From an uncultured Lachnospiraceae bacterium (GTDB taxonomy: Bacteria; Bacillota; Clostridia; Lachnospirales; Lachnospiraceae), in assembly GCA_902768735.1 (NCBI GenBank), contig CACXMK010000001.1, forward strand, positions 1 through 64,000: DNA of 64,000 bases. Reading direction: 5' to 3'. The translations under genes were made by a program, and so were the position numbers. Under the pieces are notes generated by a model. The model ran no database searches, had not been told where the DNA came from, and worked only from the letters and a program-made list of their open reading frames with translations. Each line of letters begins with the position of its first letter. The stretch's first letter is position 1. This document shows positions 49,720 through 60,578 of the stretch, piece after piece.

Positions 49720-52035
49720 TCAGCCGCTGGTCCTCTTGACCGCCTGCACGCCGCGGATATTCTGAAGCTTTCCGCAGATCTCTCTAAGTTCTGCCGCGCT
49801 TTTGACCTCAAAGCTGATCGTGAGCGTAGCGATCCCATGTTTGCTCGTCATGGTGTTGACTTTCAGGATATTCATCTCCCTCTCGGAGAAGTTCCTCGTC
49901 ACATCATTGAGAAGTCCTGCCCGATCGTTTGCGTAGATATTGATCTCCGCCACGAAGCCCGCTTCCTGTTCGGCCTCCGCGCCTTTCACCCAGGACGCCT
50001 CGATGATACGGTCTTTGTTATCATCTGTGACATTGACCACGTTGACGCAGTCCGTTCTGTGGATCGATACGCCTCTTCCGCGCGTCACGAAACCGACGAT
50101 CTCGTCCCCGGGAACCGGATTACAACACTTTGAAAAACGGACCGCCACGTCATGTACGCCCTTGACGACAATGGCGCTCTGTCCCTTGCCGTGGATCCTG
50201 GGTCTGTGTTCCGCGATCTCCCGGAGCACTTCTTCATCACTAAGCTGCTTCTTATGGTCCTCCTCATACAGCTCATGGAGCTTGTTGACGATCTGTCCCT
50301 CCTTGAGTCCGCCGTGTCCGATCGCCGCAACGACCGCGTCCCACTCGCGGAATCCGTATTTTCGAAGGATATATTCTTTGTATTCGGGTTTTAAGAGATT
50401 CGCGAGCACATAACCTTTGTTCTTTGCGTAGAGAGCCATCAGCTCCTTACCTGTGGTTATGTTCTCCTCTTTCATCTCCCTGCGGAACCACTGGTTGATC
50501 TTATTGCGCGTGGAAGCGCTCTTTGCAATGCTCAGCCAATCAGGGCTGGGGCCCTTGGAACTCTGGGATGTCAGGATCTCGATGCGGTCGCCGTTGCGGA
50601 TCCGGTAATCGATGCTCACGATCTTGCCGTTGACGCGTGCCCCGACCATTCGGTTTCCGACCGCGGTATGGATCGAATATGCAAAATCGATCGGTGTCGA
50701 TCCGGTCGGCAGGTTTTTGACCTCGCCGCGCGGAGTGAAACAGTAAACGCTGTCGGAAAACAGGTCAAGGTCGCTCTTTAACAGATCCATAAATTCCCGG
50801 TTGTCCGACATCTCCCGCTGCCACTCCAGGATCTGACGCAGCCATGCGAGCTTCTCTTCTTCCTTGTTCTCGATCCTTCTGCCGTCCGACTGCTCCTTAT
50901 ATTTCCAATGCGCGGCGATACCGTATTCAGCAGCCCTGTGCATCTCAAATGTCCGGATCTGGATCTCAAAAGGCTGTCCCGTAGGACCGATCAGGGTCGT
51001 ATGCAGAGACTGGTACATATTGGGCTTGGGCATGGCAATATAGTCTTTGAACCGTCCCGGGATCGGCTTGTACATCTCATGGATCACGCCGAGACAAGCA
51101 TAGCAGTCTTTGACGGAATTCACGATGATCCTCACCGCGAAAAGATCGTATATCTGTTCCAGGGATTTCCCCTGGTTCACCATCTTCTTGTAAATGCTGA
51201 AAAAGTGTTTGACGCGCCCGTCCACTTTCCCTTCGATACCCGCTTCCGCGATGTGCTCCTGCACCTGAAGGGCGATCTCCTGGACATATTTTTCTCTCTC
51301 GGATTTGCGCTGCGCGACCTTCTCCACGAGGTCGTAATACACATCCGGTTTGAGATATTTCAGAGACAGGTCATCCAGTTCGACTTTGATCATGGAGATC
51401 CCGAGTCTGGATGCTATGGGAGAATAAATGTCGAGCGTCTCCTGCGCGATCCGGATCTGCTTTTCCGGCGGCATATGCGCCAGTGTGCGCATGTTGTGAA
51501 GACGGTCAGCAAGTTTGATCAGAATGACACGGATATCTTTGGCCATAGCGAGGAACATCTTTCGGAGGTTCCTTGCCTGCATTTCCTGCTGGACCTGTGT
51601 TTTATCACCGTAATCGCCGGAAAGCTTCAGTTTTTCCAGCTTGGTCACGCCGTCAACCAAAAGGGCAACGTCCGACCCGAACTGCGCCGTGATCTCTTCT
51701 TTGGTCATGATCGTATCTTCGACCACGTCGTGAAGGAGGCCGGCCGTTATGGTTTCCTTGTCCAGCTCGAGGTCCGCAAGGATCAGCGCAACATAAAGCG
51801 GGTGAATGATATACGGTTCACCCGATTTTCGTTTCTGCCCTTCATGTGCTTTCCTGGCTATTTCGTATCCCTTTTCGATCAGGGAAATATCATCGGACGG
51901 ATGATATCTGCGGACACGCTCAATGACGTCCGAATACAGTTCCTCCGGACTAATATACTCTGCAATCGCTTCAATCGTGCCCCTGTCGAATCCCTGGAAG
52001 GCTTTTTTTCCGATACTGTCGGTCATAATCGCCAT
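49720..52035 (-). CDS. relA: Bifunctional (p)ppGpp synthetase/hydrolase
   Basis: 771-aa stringent-response enzyme. HD hydrolase motifs are YIIHPLYVALILADL, GLLHDVVEDT and LADRLHNMRTL; the synthetase has PGRFKDYIAMPKPNMYQSLHT. Then come TGS (GEVKNLPTGSTPIDFAYSIH), a Cys-containing zinc-finger-like region (FSKCCNPVPGDEIVGFVTRG) and a C-terminal ACT domain. Start ATG 52035 with AAAGGATCAG. Both activities look intact. Confidence 0.97.
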   Translation of the reverse strand: MAIMTDSIGKKAFQGFDRGTIEAIAEYISPEELYSDVIERVRRYHPSDDISLIEKGYEIARKAHEGQKRKSGEPYIIHPLYVALILADLELDKETITAGLLHDVVEDTIMTKEEITAQFGSDVALLVDGVTKLEKLKLSGDYGDKTQVQQEMQARNLRKMFLAMAKDIRVILIKLADRLHNMRTLAHMPPEKQIRIAQETLDIYSPIASRLGISMIKVELDDLSLKYLKPDVYYDLVEKVAQRKSEREKYVQEIALQVQEHIAEAGIEGKVDGRVKHFFSIYKKMVNQGKSLEQIYDLFAVRIIVNSVKDCYACLGVIHEMYKPIPGRFKDYIAMPKPNMYQSLHTTLIGPTGQPFEIQIRTFEMHRAAEYGIAAHWKYKEQSDGRRIENKEEEKLAWLRQILEWQREMSDNREFMDLLKSDLDLFSDSVYCFTPRGEVKNLPTGSTPIDFAYSIHTAVGNRMVGARVNGKIVSIDYRIRNGDRIEILTSQSSKGPSPDWLSIAKSASTRNKINQWFRREMKEENITTGKELMALYAKNKGYVLANLLKPEYKEYILRKYGFREWDAVVAAIGHGGLKEGQIVNKLHELYEEDHKKQLSDEEVLREIAEHRPRIHGKGQSAIVVKGVHDVAVRFSKCCNPVPGDEIVGFVTRGRGVSIHRTDCVNVVNVTDDNKDRIIEASWVKGAEAEQEAGFVAEINIYANDRAGLLNDVTRNFSEREMNILKVNTMTSKHGIATLTISFEVKSAAELREICGKLQNIRGVQAVKRTSG

Positions 52036-52069
52036 CTGATCCTTTCAGAAAATTATAAACTTTCTATAA

Positions 52070-52098
52070 AGTATCGCTATTAATAGATAATTTGTCAA
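52070..52098 (-). promoter_or_regulatory. Promoter of rel
   Basis: TTGACA (52093-52098), 17-nt spacer, GATACT (52070-52075) on the minus strand. Confidence 0.65.
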
Positions 52099-52154
52099 GT
52101 TTATGGCAGGGGATTGATAAAAAAACGCTTCGCGCCTTGGCCTCCCCGAGAACA

Positions 52155-52199
52155 AGAAAAGAACAGGGATGATGAGCAAGCTCACCATCCCTGTTTTTA
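52155..52199. terminator. Terminator after groL
   Basis: 15-bp stem (52162-52176 with 52181-52195, one mismatch), 4-nt loop, T-rich on both sides. Confidence 0.85.
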
Positions 52200-52226
52200 T
52201 CTGATTTTCGAGGTGCTGTTTTTTTA

Positions 52227-53876
<1,650 letters not shown>

Positions 53877-53920
53877 TTAAAAGGTTCCGGCCGGATCGGA
53901 TCCGGTCAGCCGACCGCTGA

Positions 53921-54205
53921 TCATTCGATCACTGCGAGGATGTCGCTCTGCTTGACAATGATGAACTTCTCATCTTCGAGCTTGACTTCCGTACCTGCAT
54001 ACTTGGAATAAATGACCTTATCGCCCGTCTTGACTTCCATCTTGATTTCTTTGCCGTCCACGACTCCGCCGGGACCAACAGCGATCACTTCTGCCTGCTG
54101 GGGCTTCTCCTTCTCCTGACCGGGAAGAACAATGCCGGATTTTGTGGTCTGCTCGGCTTCAAGCTGCTTGAGAACGACTCTGTCTGCCAAAGGTACTAAC
54201 TTCAT
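53921..54205 (-). CDS. groS: Co-chaperonin GroES
   Basis: 94-aa lid of the GroEL chamber: MKLVPLADRVVLKQLEAEQT, the mobile loop TKSGIVLPGQEKEKPQQ and GDKVIYSKYAGTEV. Start ATG 54203-54205 with AGGAGG 8 nt upstream; the ORF extension to 54244 is leader. First gene of the groS-groL operon. Confidence 0.99.
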   Translation of the reverse strand: MKLVPLADRVVLKQLEAEQTTKSGIVLPGQEKEKPQQAEVIAVGPGGVVDGKEIKMEVKTGDKVIYSKYAGTEVKLEDEKFIIVKQSDILAVIE

Positions 54206-54274
54206 AAAACTATGCCTCCTTATGCATGAATGATCATTAATCATGATTTGCGATTACCATGATCTTTTGGATTG

Positions 54275-54301
54275 TTAGCACTCTTTCATATCGAGTGCTA
54301 A
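54275..54301 (-). promoter_or_regulatory. CIRCE operator (HrcA binding site)
   Basis: TTAGCACTC, 9 nt, GAGTGCTAA: both arms match the CIRCE consensus exactly. It lies just downstream of the groS -10, as usual for HrcA repression. Confidence 0.98.
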
Positions 54302-54312
54302 CTCTAGTTGGT

Positions 54313-54341
54313 ATAATAGATTTATCCCCCATTGATTGCAA
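54313..54341 (-). promoter_or_regulatory. groS-groL promoter
   Basis: TTGCAA (54336-54341), 17-nt spacer, TATTAT (54313-54318) on the minus strand. Confidence 0.75.
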
Positions 54342-54494
54342 CCGTCTGAACTATGCAGTTTTCTCTTTTTAATTTCATTTTTCTTGCATTATCTAACTAT
54401 ATCTGCATTTTCCTCATTTGTATAGGTTTTTTTACGTTTCACACTTTTTTAATACTTTAGAGCCTTTCTGTGGCAAAACAGAGTCTCCCCCGTC

Positions 54495-54523
54495 TTGCAT
54501 CCAACAGGGTTCGGTGTTATAGT
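54495..54523 (+). promoter_or_regulatory. Promoter of the 87-aa orphan gene
   Basis: TTGCAT (54495-54500), 17-nt spacer, TATAGT (54518-54523) on the plus strand. Confidence 0.65.
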
Positions 54524-54606
54524 ATATGTAGTTTCAAAAACTACTTCTAATGATTTTTTGTTCTACGCAATGATTCAGTCCAATATTTCATTCACGGAGG
54601 TTTCGT

Positions 54607-54870
54607 ATGACAGTTAAAGAATTGAAGGTTTTTTTCAAAGAACATCTTGTCCCTTCCCACCTGTACAATCTCAAGGGCGGCACACATTCCAACCGCATCT
54701 GTATGGGGAAATCAAAAGAGAACTTGTGGGAAGTATATTTCAGTGAAAAAAAGAAAAAGATCGGTCTTATGCAATTCGCCACGGAGAACGAAGCCTGCCA
54801 GCATATGATGGACGAGATCCGCAAGGTAATGGAGCAGGTCTATGGCATCACCTGGAAAGGCCTTGCATAA
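54607..54870 (+). CDS. Small conserved-looking protein of unknown function
   Basis: 87-aa charged, soluble protein: MTVKELKVFFKEHLVPSHLY, then LKGGTHSNRICMGKSKENLW, an EVYFSEKKKKIGLMQF strand and a helix with ACQHMMDEIRKVMEQV. It has its own promoter, a CGGAGG ribosome site 7 nt before the ATG and a strong terminator, so it is a genuine single-gene unit. The mixed strand-helix layout recalls small Lachnospiraceae hypotheticals and immunity-like proteins, but I cannot assign a family. Confidence 0.75.
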   Translation: MTVKELKVFFKEHLVPSHLYNLKGGTHSNRICMGKSKENLWEVYFSEKKKKIGLMQFATENEACQHMMDEIRKVMEQVYGITWKGLA

Positions 54871-54889
54871 GATAACATAAAACAGTCAA

Positions 54890-54923
54890 AGCAGCCCGGA
54901 CCTTTCGGTCCGGGCTGCTTTTG
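54890..54923 (+). terminator. Terminator between the orphan gene and ppdK
   Basis: 13-bp stem (54890-54902 with 54907-54919), TTTC loop, TTTT run on the plus strand. It can also serve ppdK from the other side. Confidence 0.85.
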
Positions 54924-54966
54924 TGCTTATTCACTATTTGGTCTTTGGATAAGTCCTCGAAAAGAC

Positions 54967-57597
54967 TTACTTCACATCACCGTTCGTGATCGCTGCCTGC
55001 GCTGCAGCCAGTCTTGCGATCGGTACACGGAAAGGCGAGCAGGAAACATAGTTCAGGCCGACCTTGTTGCAGAACTCGATGGAAGCGGGATCTCCGCCGT
55101 GCTCACCGCAGATGCCGAGCTTGATGTCGGGACGTACCTTGCGGCCCTTCTCAGCAGCCATCTGGATCAGCTGGCCTACGCCGTTCTGGTCAAGGTGTGC
55201 GAAAGGATCGGACTCATAGATCTTGCTCTTGTAGTAGTCGGTCAGGAACTTGCCCGCGTCGTCACGGGAGAAGCCGAAGGTCATCTGTGTCAGGTCGTTC
55301 GTGCCGAAGCTGAAGAACTGAGCTTCCTCTGCGATCTCGTCAGCCATGAGGGCAGCTCTCGGAATCTCGATCATCGTGCCGATGTGGTACTCGATATCGG
55401 AGCCTCTCTCCTTCTTGACTTCCTCAGCGGTCTCAACGATGGTCTTCTTGACAAATGCAAGCTCTTTCTTGTCGCCTACCAGAGGAACCATGATCTCAGG
55501 AATGATGCTGTAGCCGTCCTCAGCGTTTACTTCGATGGCAGCTTCCATGACAGCTCTGGTCTGCATCTTCGCGATCTCAGGGAACGTGACAGCCAGACGG
55601 CAGCCGCGATGACCCATCATCGGGTTGAATTCATGCAGGGAATCGCAGCGAGCCTTGACAGCCTCAACGGACAGGCCCATTTCATTCGCCAGATCGGCGA
55701 TATCTTCCTCGGTCGTAGGAACGAACTCATGCAGCGGCGGATCCAGGAAGCGGATCGTGACCGGTCTGCCTTCCATTGCCTTGTAGATGCCCTTGAAGTC
55801 GCCCTTCTGGAACGGGATCAGTTCGTTCAGAGCCGCTTCTCTCTCTTCGACAGTATCGGAAAGGATCATCTTGCGGATCTTCGGGATTCTCTCAGGGTTG
55901 AAGAACATGTGCTCGGTTCTCGTAAGACCGATACCTTCGGCGCCCATACGTACTGCGTTCGCAGCATCTTCGGGAGTATCCGCGTTGGTTCTGACTTTCA
56001 GTTTCCTGAACTCATCCGCCCAGTTCATGATCCTCTCGAAGTTACCGGAGATGGAAGCTTCCACAGTCGGGATATCGCCGAGATAGATCTTGCCGGTGGA
56101 GCCGTCAAGGGAGATATAGTCGCCTTCCTTGATGGTGTGGCCGCCGAGCTCGATGAACTTCTCTTCCTCGTGGACCTTCAGGTCGCCGCAGCCGGAGACA
56201 CAGCAGGTGCCCATACCACGGGCAACGACCGCCGCGTGGGAGGTCATGCCGCCGCGCATGGTCAGAACGCCTTCTGCCGCGTGCATGCCTTCGATATCCT
56301 CAGGGGAAGTCTCCTGACGGACTAGGATGACTCTGCTGCCTGCAGCGTGTGCAGCGACAGCGTCGTCAGCGTTAAAGTAGATGCGGCCTGCAGCAGCGCC
56401 GGGAGATGCCGGAAGCGCTTCGCCGATCTGGTTGCCGTTCTTGAGCGCCGCAGCGTCAAAAGCGGGGTGCAGCAGCTGGTCAAGGCTCTTCGCCTCGATG
56501 CGCAGAACTGCTTCCTGAGGAGTGATCATGCCTTCGTCGACCAGATCGCATGCAACCTGGATCGCGGCCTGCGCGGTTCTCTTGCCGTTTCTGGTCTGCA
56601 GGAAGTAAAGCTTGCCATCCTCAATGGTGAACTCCATATCCTGCATGTCGCGATAATGTTTCTCAAGCCTGTCAGCGATCTCGATGAACTGCTTGTAGCA
56701 ATCAGGAAGATCCTTCTCAAGCTGTGTGATCGGCTGAGGAGTACGGATACCGGCGACGACGTCTTCGCCCTGCGCGTTGATCAGATACTCGCCATAGATT
56801 CCCTTTGCGCCGGTTGCAGGGTTACGTGTGAACGCAACGCCGGTACCGGAGGTATTGCCCATGTTGCCGAATACCATCGACTGAACGTTAACGGCAGTGC
56901 CCCACTCGTAAGGGATGTCGTTCATCATTCTGTAGTAGTTCGCTCTGGGGTTGTCCCAGGAACGGAAAACTGCCTTGATGGCTTCCATCAGCTGAACCTT
57001 GGGATCCTGAGGGAACTCTTCGCCCATCTTTTCAGCATAGATCGCTTTATACTTCGCGATGACAGCCTGCAGGTCCTCTGCCTTGAGCTCGGTGTCGTAG
57101 ACATAGCCGTGCGCTTTCTTCTCAGCCTCGAGAATGTTGTCGAAGTAGGTCTTGCTCATGCCCATGACGACGTCGGAGAACATCTGGATGAATCTCCTGT
57201 AGGAATCGTAAGCGAATCTGGCATTGCCGGTCTTAGCCGCGAATCCCTTGACGGAAACATCATTGAGACCAAGGTTCAGGATCGTGTCCATCATGCCGGG
57301 CATGGATGCTCTCGCACCGGAACGGACGGAAACAAGGAGCGGGTTCTCCGTGTCGCCGAACTTCTTGCCCTGCACACCTTCAAGCCACTCCAGCGCCTCG
57401 AAGATCTGCGCCTTTGTGTCCTCGTTGATGGTCTTGCCGTCATTGTAATAGTCTGTGCAGGCCTCTGTGGAAATGGTGAAACCGTTCGGGATCGGAAGAC
57501 CGATGTTGGTCATTTCCGCCAGGTTCGCACCCTTGCCGCCGAGGAGGTTGCGCATGTCGGCATTACCCTCTTTGAATAAATATACACGTTTGCTCAT
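54967..57597 (-). CDS. ppdK: Pyruvate phosphate dikinase
   Basis: 876-aa enzyme interconverting pyruvate + ATP + Pi and PEP + AMP + PPi, common in PPi-based glycolysis of anaerobes. It has the N-terminal ATP-grasp part (FKEGNADMRNLLGGKGANLA; LLVSVRSGARASMPGMMDT), the swivelling domain with the catalytic His in GGMTSHAAVVARGMG, and the PEP-binding barrel ending GICGEHGGDP and NYVSCSPFRVPIARLA. Start ATG 57597 with AAGGAGGTAC. Probably single-gene. Confidence 0.97.
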   Translation of the reverse strand: MSKRVYLFKEGNADMRNLLGGKGANLAEMTNIGLPIPNGFTISTEACTDYYNDGKTINEDTKAQIFEALEWLEGVQGKKFGDTENPLLVSVRSGARASMPGMMDTILNLGLNDVSVKGFAAKTGNARFAYDSYRRFIQMFSDVVMGMSKTYFDNILEAEKKAHGYVYDTELKAEDLQAVIAKYKAIYAEKMGEEFPQDPKVQLMEAIKAVFRSWDNPRANYYRMMNDIPYEWGTAVNVQSMVFGNMGNTSGTGVAFTRNPATGAKGIYGEYLINAQGEDVVAGIRTPQPITQLEKDLPDCYKQFIEIADRLEKHYRDMQDMEFTIEDGKLYFLQTRNGKRTAQAAIQVACDLVDEGMITPQEAVLRIEAKSLDQLLHPAFDAAALKNGNQIGEALPASPGAAAGRIYFNADDAVAAHAAGSRVILVRQETSPEDIEGMHAAEGVLTMRGGMTSHAAVVARGMGTCCVSGCGDLKVHEEEKFIELGGHTIKEGDYISLDGSTGKIYLGDIPTVEASISGNFERIMNWADEFRKLKVRTNADTPEDAANAVRMGAEGIGLTRTEHMFFNPERIPKIRKMILSDTVEEREAALNELIPFQKGDFKGIYKAMEGRPVTIRFLDPPLHEFVPTTEEDIADLANEMGLSVEAVKARCDSLHEFNPMMGHRGCRLAVTFPEIAKMQTRAVMEAAIEVNAEDGYSIIPEIMVPLVGDKKELAFVKKTIVETAEEVKKERGSDIEYHIGTMIEIPRAALMADEIAEEAQFFSFGTNDLTQMTFGFSRDDAGKFLTDYYKSKIYESDPFAHLDQNGVGQLIQMAAEKGRKVRPDIKLGICGEHGGDPASIEFCNKVGLNYVSCSPFRVPIARLAAAQAAITNGDVK

Positions 57598-57690
57598 TCA
57601 TGTACCTCCTTAAATATTCAACTCTTTTCAGAGCCGTTACCATAACAGATATGACAAAAGACCCCGCACCCTTCACCGCTATGTCCGCGG

Positions 57691-58557
57691 CTATGGGAGG
57701 AAGCTGTCAAATATGAAGACGTCAAAATACGGAGCGGCCTTTTTGAGCTGATCGCTGCTCTTGATCGTCCAGGCTGCGGTCTTTGCCCTGTAGAGATGCC
57801 TGCAGAGACGTCTCGAAAGGTTGCCTTCATATATACAATTGTAAGCGATGAAATCGGGTTTTGACAAGAAGTTTGCGAGAAGAAACTGAAGCGGAAATAC
57901 CATCGGAAGCTTCCGTAAGGTCTGATACTTTTTGTCGTGCATGAACCCGTCGGACAGCTGTCCCCTCATCACTTCCGGGCGGTGTTTCCTGTACCAGTAC
58001 AGAACAAGGGGATTAAAGGATTCAATGCAGTAGACTCCTTTATACTCCTTTAGCATCGGATCCGCCTTCCTGCAGACCGTCATGTCCCTGTCCTCGGATT
58101 TGTACTCCACGATAAGAGGGACTCTGCCTTTCACCATTCTGAGAAAGTCCTTCAGCGCAGGGATTCTTTCTTCACTGCCAAACAGCCTGAATTTCATCAA
58201 TTCCTCAAAGGTATAGTCTTTGACAGATCCCGGCGCGCCGCAGGCCCTCTCCAGTGTGAAATCGTGAAAGATCACCGGGACGTGATCCGCGGTAAGCTGA
58301 ATATCCAGTTCGATCCCGTACCCCGCTTCCACTGCCTTCCGAAAAGCGGCCATGGAGTTTTCCGGCGCGTCCGAACCGTTGTCGTGAATCCCCCGGTGCG
58401 CGAAAAACTTCGTATCAAACGGCGTAAAGTCCGGTTTTCCCGTCATCCTCGGCATGACTGCCAAAAGATAAAGGCCGGCCAGTACAGCCGGCGCCGCCAG
58501 TGTTTTGACGGAACAGAAGTTTGGTACTGCCTGTATCCTGTCAGTGTGAATGCTCAT
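57691..58557 (-). CDS. Membrane-anchored glycerophosphodiester phosphodiesterase
   Basis: 288-aa GDPD-family protein hydrolysing glycerophosphodiesters to glycerol-3-phosphate and an alcohol. One N-terminal hydrophobic segment (AAPAVLAGLYLLAVMP) probably anchors it. Core motifs: FFAHRGIHDNGSDAPENSM (catalytic His and first Glu), GIELDIQLTADHVPVIFHDF (metal ligands and second His) and VEYKSED. Could recycle lipid or teichoic-acid glycerophosphate, fitting with the LTA-synthase-like gene. Start ATG 58557 (weak site). Confidence 0.88.
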   Translation of the reverse strand: MSIHTDRIQAVPNFCSVKTLAAPAVLAGLYLLAVMPRMTGKPDFTPFDTKFFAHRGIHDNGSDAPENSMAAFRKAVEAGYGIELDIQLTADHVPVIFHDFTLERACGAPGSVKDYTFEELMKFRLFGSEERIPALKDFLRMVKGRVPLIVEYKSEDRDMTVCRKADPMLKEYKGVYCIESFNPLVLYWYRKHRPEVMRGQLSDGFMHDKKYQTLRKLPMVFPLQFLLANFLSKPDFIAYNCIYEGNLSRRLCRHLYRAKTAAWTIKSSDQLKKAAPYFDVFIFDSFLP

Positions 58558-58701
58558 TTATTGCCCTCTGCTATCAATCTTTATACCGTCAGTTTATCAC
58601 TTTTTCATACAAAACACTATGTCAAAAGGCCGGCCGGATCTGCACTTATTCATAAACAGCTGCCGCCTGCGCGTTTTGCGTCTTTTTTTGGAATACAACG
58701 C

Positions 58702-58730
58702 TTGCCTGTTGCGGAGTCCTCCGTTATTAT
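58702..58730 (+). promoter_or_regulatory. Promoter of the ABC-F gene
   Basis: TTGCCT (58702-58707), 17-nt spacer, TATTAT (58725-58730) on the plus strand. Confidence 0.5.
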
Positions 58731-58788
58731 TGAGAAAGGCAGATCACATCTGCGTTTTTTGTATGTGTATTTTTCGAAAGAGTTATTA

Positions 58789-58832
58789 TCGAATACAGCG
58801 CAATCGAATACAGCATAATGGAATGAAGATAA
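58789..58832 (+). repeat. Three tandem units (15/15/14 bp) in the ABC-F leader
   Basis: TCGAATACAGCGCAA (58789), TCGAATACAGCATAA (58804) and a divergent TGGAATGAAGATAA (58819), ending just before the AAAGGAGG ribosome site. Confidence 0.7.
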
Positions 58833-58842
58833 AGGAGGCCAC

Positions 58843-60480
58843 ATGATCGCTGCTAACAACGTCACTCTCAGGCTCGGCAAGAAAGCCCTGTTTGAAGATG
58901 TCAATATCAAATTCACCGAAGGCAACTGCTACGGCATCATCGGCGCCAACGGCGCCGGAAAATCCACGTTCCTGCGGATCCTCAGCGGACAGCTGGATAC
59001 GACGAGCGGCAACGTGTCGATCTCTCAGGGACAGAGGCTCTCTTTCCTCGAGCAGAACCAGAACAAATACGACAACCAGATCGTTCTCGATACCGTCATT
59101 CAGGGAAACCCGCGTCTTTTTGAGATCATGAAGGAAAAGGACGCCCTTTACGCAAAAGAAGATTTTTCCGACGAAGACGGCATCAAAGCCAGCGAGCTGG
59201 AGACCGAGTTCGCCGAACTGAACGGCTGGGAAGCGGAAGCCGATGCGGAATCCCTTCTGAACGGCCTCGGGATCGAGACAGAACTCCACAGCTATTTGAT
59301 GAGAGAGCTGACCGGCGCGCAGAAGGTCAAGGTCCTTCTCGCGAGAGCGCTCTTTGGCAATCCCGACATCCTGCTCCTCGACGAGCCCACGAACCATCTG
59401 GACCTGGATGCCATCGCATGGCTCGAGGAGTTTCTCATCAACTTTGAAAACACCGTGATCGTCGTCTCCCACGACCGCTATTTCCTGAACAAGGTCTGCA
59501 CCTATATCGCCGACATCGATTACGGTAAGATCACGCTGTTTGCCGGAAACTATGACTTCTGGTACGAGTCCTCCCGCCTCCTCATCCGCCAGATGAAGGA
59601 AGCCAACAAGAAGAAAGAGGAAAAGATCAAGGAACTCAAAGAGTTCATCTCCCGCTTCTCGGCAAACGCCTCGAAGTCCAAGCAGGCAACGAGCCGCAAG
59701 CGCGCCCTGGAAAAGATCCAGCTCGAGGAGATCAAGCCCTCCAGCCGCAAGTACCCTTATATCGATTTCCGTCCTGACAGGGAGATCGGCAACGAAGTGC
59801 TTACCGTAAGCGGGATCAGCAAGACCATCAACGGCGTCAAGGTCCTCGACAATGTCTCCTTCGTTATGGGCCACGACGACAAGATCGCTTTCGTCGGAAG
59901 CCAGGAACTCGCCAAGACGACTCTGTTCGAGATCCTCATGGGCAATATGGAGCCCGATGAGGGCACGTACAAATGGGGTGTGACGACCTCCCAGGCGTAT
60001 TTCCAGAAAGACAACACCAAGGAGTTCAAGAGCGACCGCACGATCACCGAGTGGCTGACCGGCTACTCCCCCATCAAGGACGTGACCTACGTCCGCGGAT
60101 TCCTCGGCAGAATGCTCTTTGCCGGCGACGACGGCGTCAAAAAAGTGAATATCCTCTCCGGAGGCGAGAAGGTCCGCTGCCAGCTCTCCAAGATGATGAT
60201 CAGCGGGGCGAACTGCCTGATCTTCGACGAGCCCACGAACCATCTCGATATGGAATCCATTTCCGCTCTCAACGACGGAATGATCAAGTTCCCCGGTGTC
60301 GAGCTCATTGCCTGCCGCGATCACCAGGTCGTGCAGACGACCGCGAACCGCATCATCGAGATCCTGCCCGATGGCAGCATCATCGACAAGGTCACCACGT
60401 ATGACGACTATCTCGCAAACAACGCGGAAGCGAGAAAGAGAACCATCTACGAAGCGGCGCGCGACGAGGACAGCAACTGA
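58843..60480 (+). CDS. ABC-F family ATPase, YkpA/YbiT-like
   Basis: 545-aa soluble protein with two ABC domains and no membrane part; the family acts on ribosomes. NBD1: Walker A GANGAGKSTFL, signature LTGAQKVKVLLAR, Walker B ILLLDEPTNHLDLD, switch VVSHDRYF. A charged ABC-F linker follows (residues ~245-310). NBD2: Walker A GSQELAKTTL (Ala where the second Gly normally is), signature LSGGEKVRC, Walker B CLIFDEPTNHLD, but the switch reads LIACRDHQVV instead of a SHDHxF form. ATG 58843 with AAAGGAGG. NBD2 may not hydrolyse ATP. Confidence 0.9.
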   Translation: MIAANNVTLRLGKKALFEDVNIKFTEGNCYGIIGANGAGKSTFLRILSGQLDTTSGNVSISQGQRLSFLEQNQNKYDNQIVLDTVIQGNPRLFEIMKEKDALYAKEDFSDEDGIKASELETEFAELNGWEAEADAESLLNGLGIETELHSYLMRELTGAQKVKVLLARALFGNPDILLLDEPTNHLDLDAIAWLEEFLINFENTVIVVSHDRYFLNKVCTYIADIDYGKITLFAGNYDFWYESSRLLIRQMKEANKKKEEKIKELKEFISRFSANASKSKQATSRKRALEKIQLEEIKPSSRKYPYIDFRPDREIGNEVLTVSGISKTINGVKVLDNVSFVMGHDDKIAFVGSQELAKTTLFEILMGNMEPDEGTYKWGVTTSQAYFQKDNTKEFKSDRTITEWLTGYSPIKDVTYVRGFLGRMLFAGDDGVKKVNILSGGEKVRCQLSKMMISGANCLIFDEPTNHLDMESISALNDGMIKFPGVELIACRDHQVVQTTANRIIEILPDGSIIDKVTTYDDYLANNAEARKRTIYEAARDEDSN

Positions 60481-60501
60481 TCGGCTCAGCATACGCAGTT
60501 T

Positions 60502-60540
60502 CAGCCGGCCGTTTACAAAAGCGGCCGGCTGTTGTTTATC
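60502..60540 (+). terminator. Terminator of the ABC-F gene
   Basis: CAGCCGGCCG (60502-60511) pairs perfectly with CGGCCGGCTG (60522-60531), 10-nt loop, followed by TTGTTTATC. Confidence 0.75.
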
Positions 60541-60578
60541 CGGTGTCTATAATGATAACTGCTTATGGAAAGGATGTT

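Larger units (their letters stand above)
54206..54606. other. Intergenic region between groS and the orphan gene
   Basis: 401 nt holding, from left to right, the groS ribosome site, the CIRCE operator, the groS promoter, about 150 nt of AT-rich DNA with nothing recognisable, and the promoter and ribosome site of the plus-strand orphan. Confidence 0.6.

Noticed and set aside
55099..57579. 408- and 410-aa plus-strand ORFs
   Set aside because: Antisense of ppdK.
58786..60492. 568-aa minus-strand ORF
   Set aside because: Antisense of the ABC-F gene; its Leu/Asp/Val-rich composition is the mirror of that gene's codon use.
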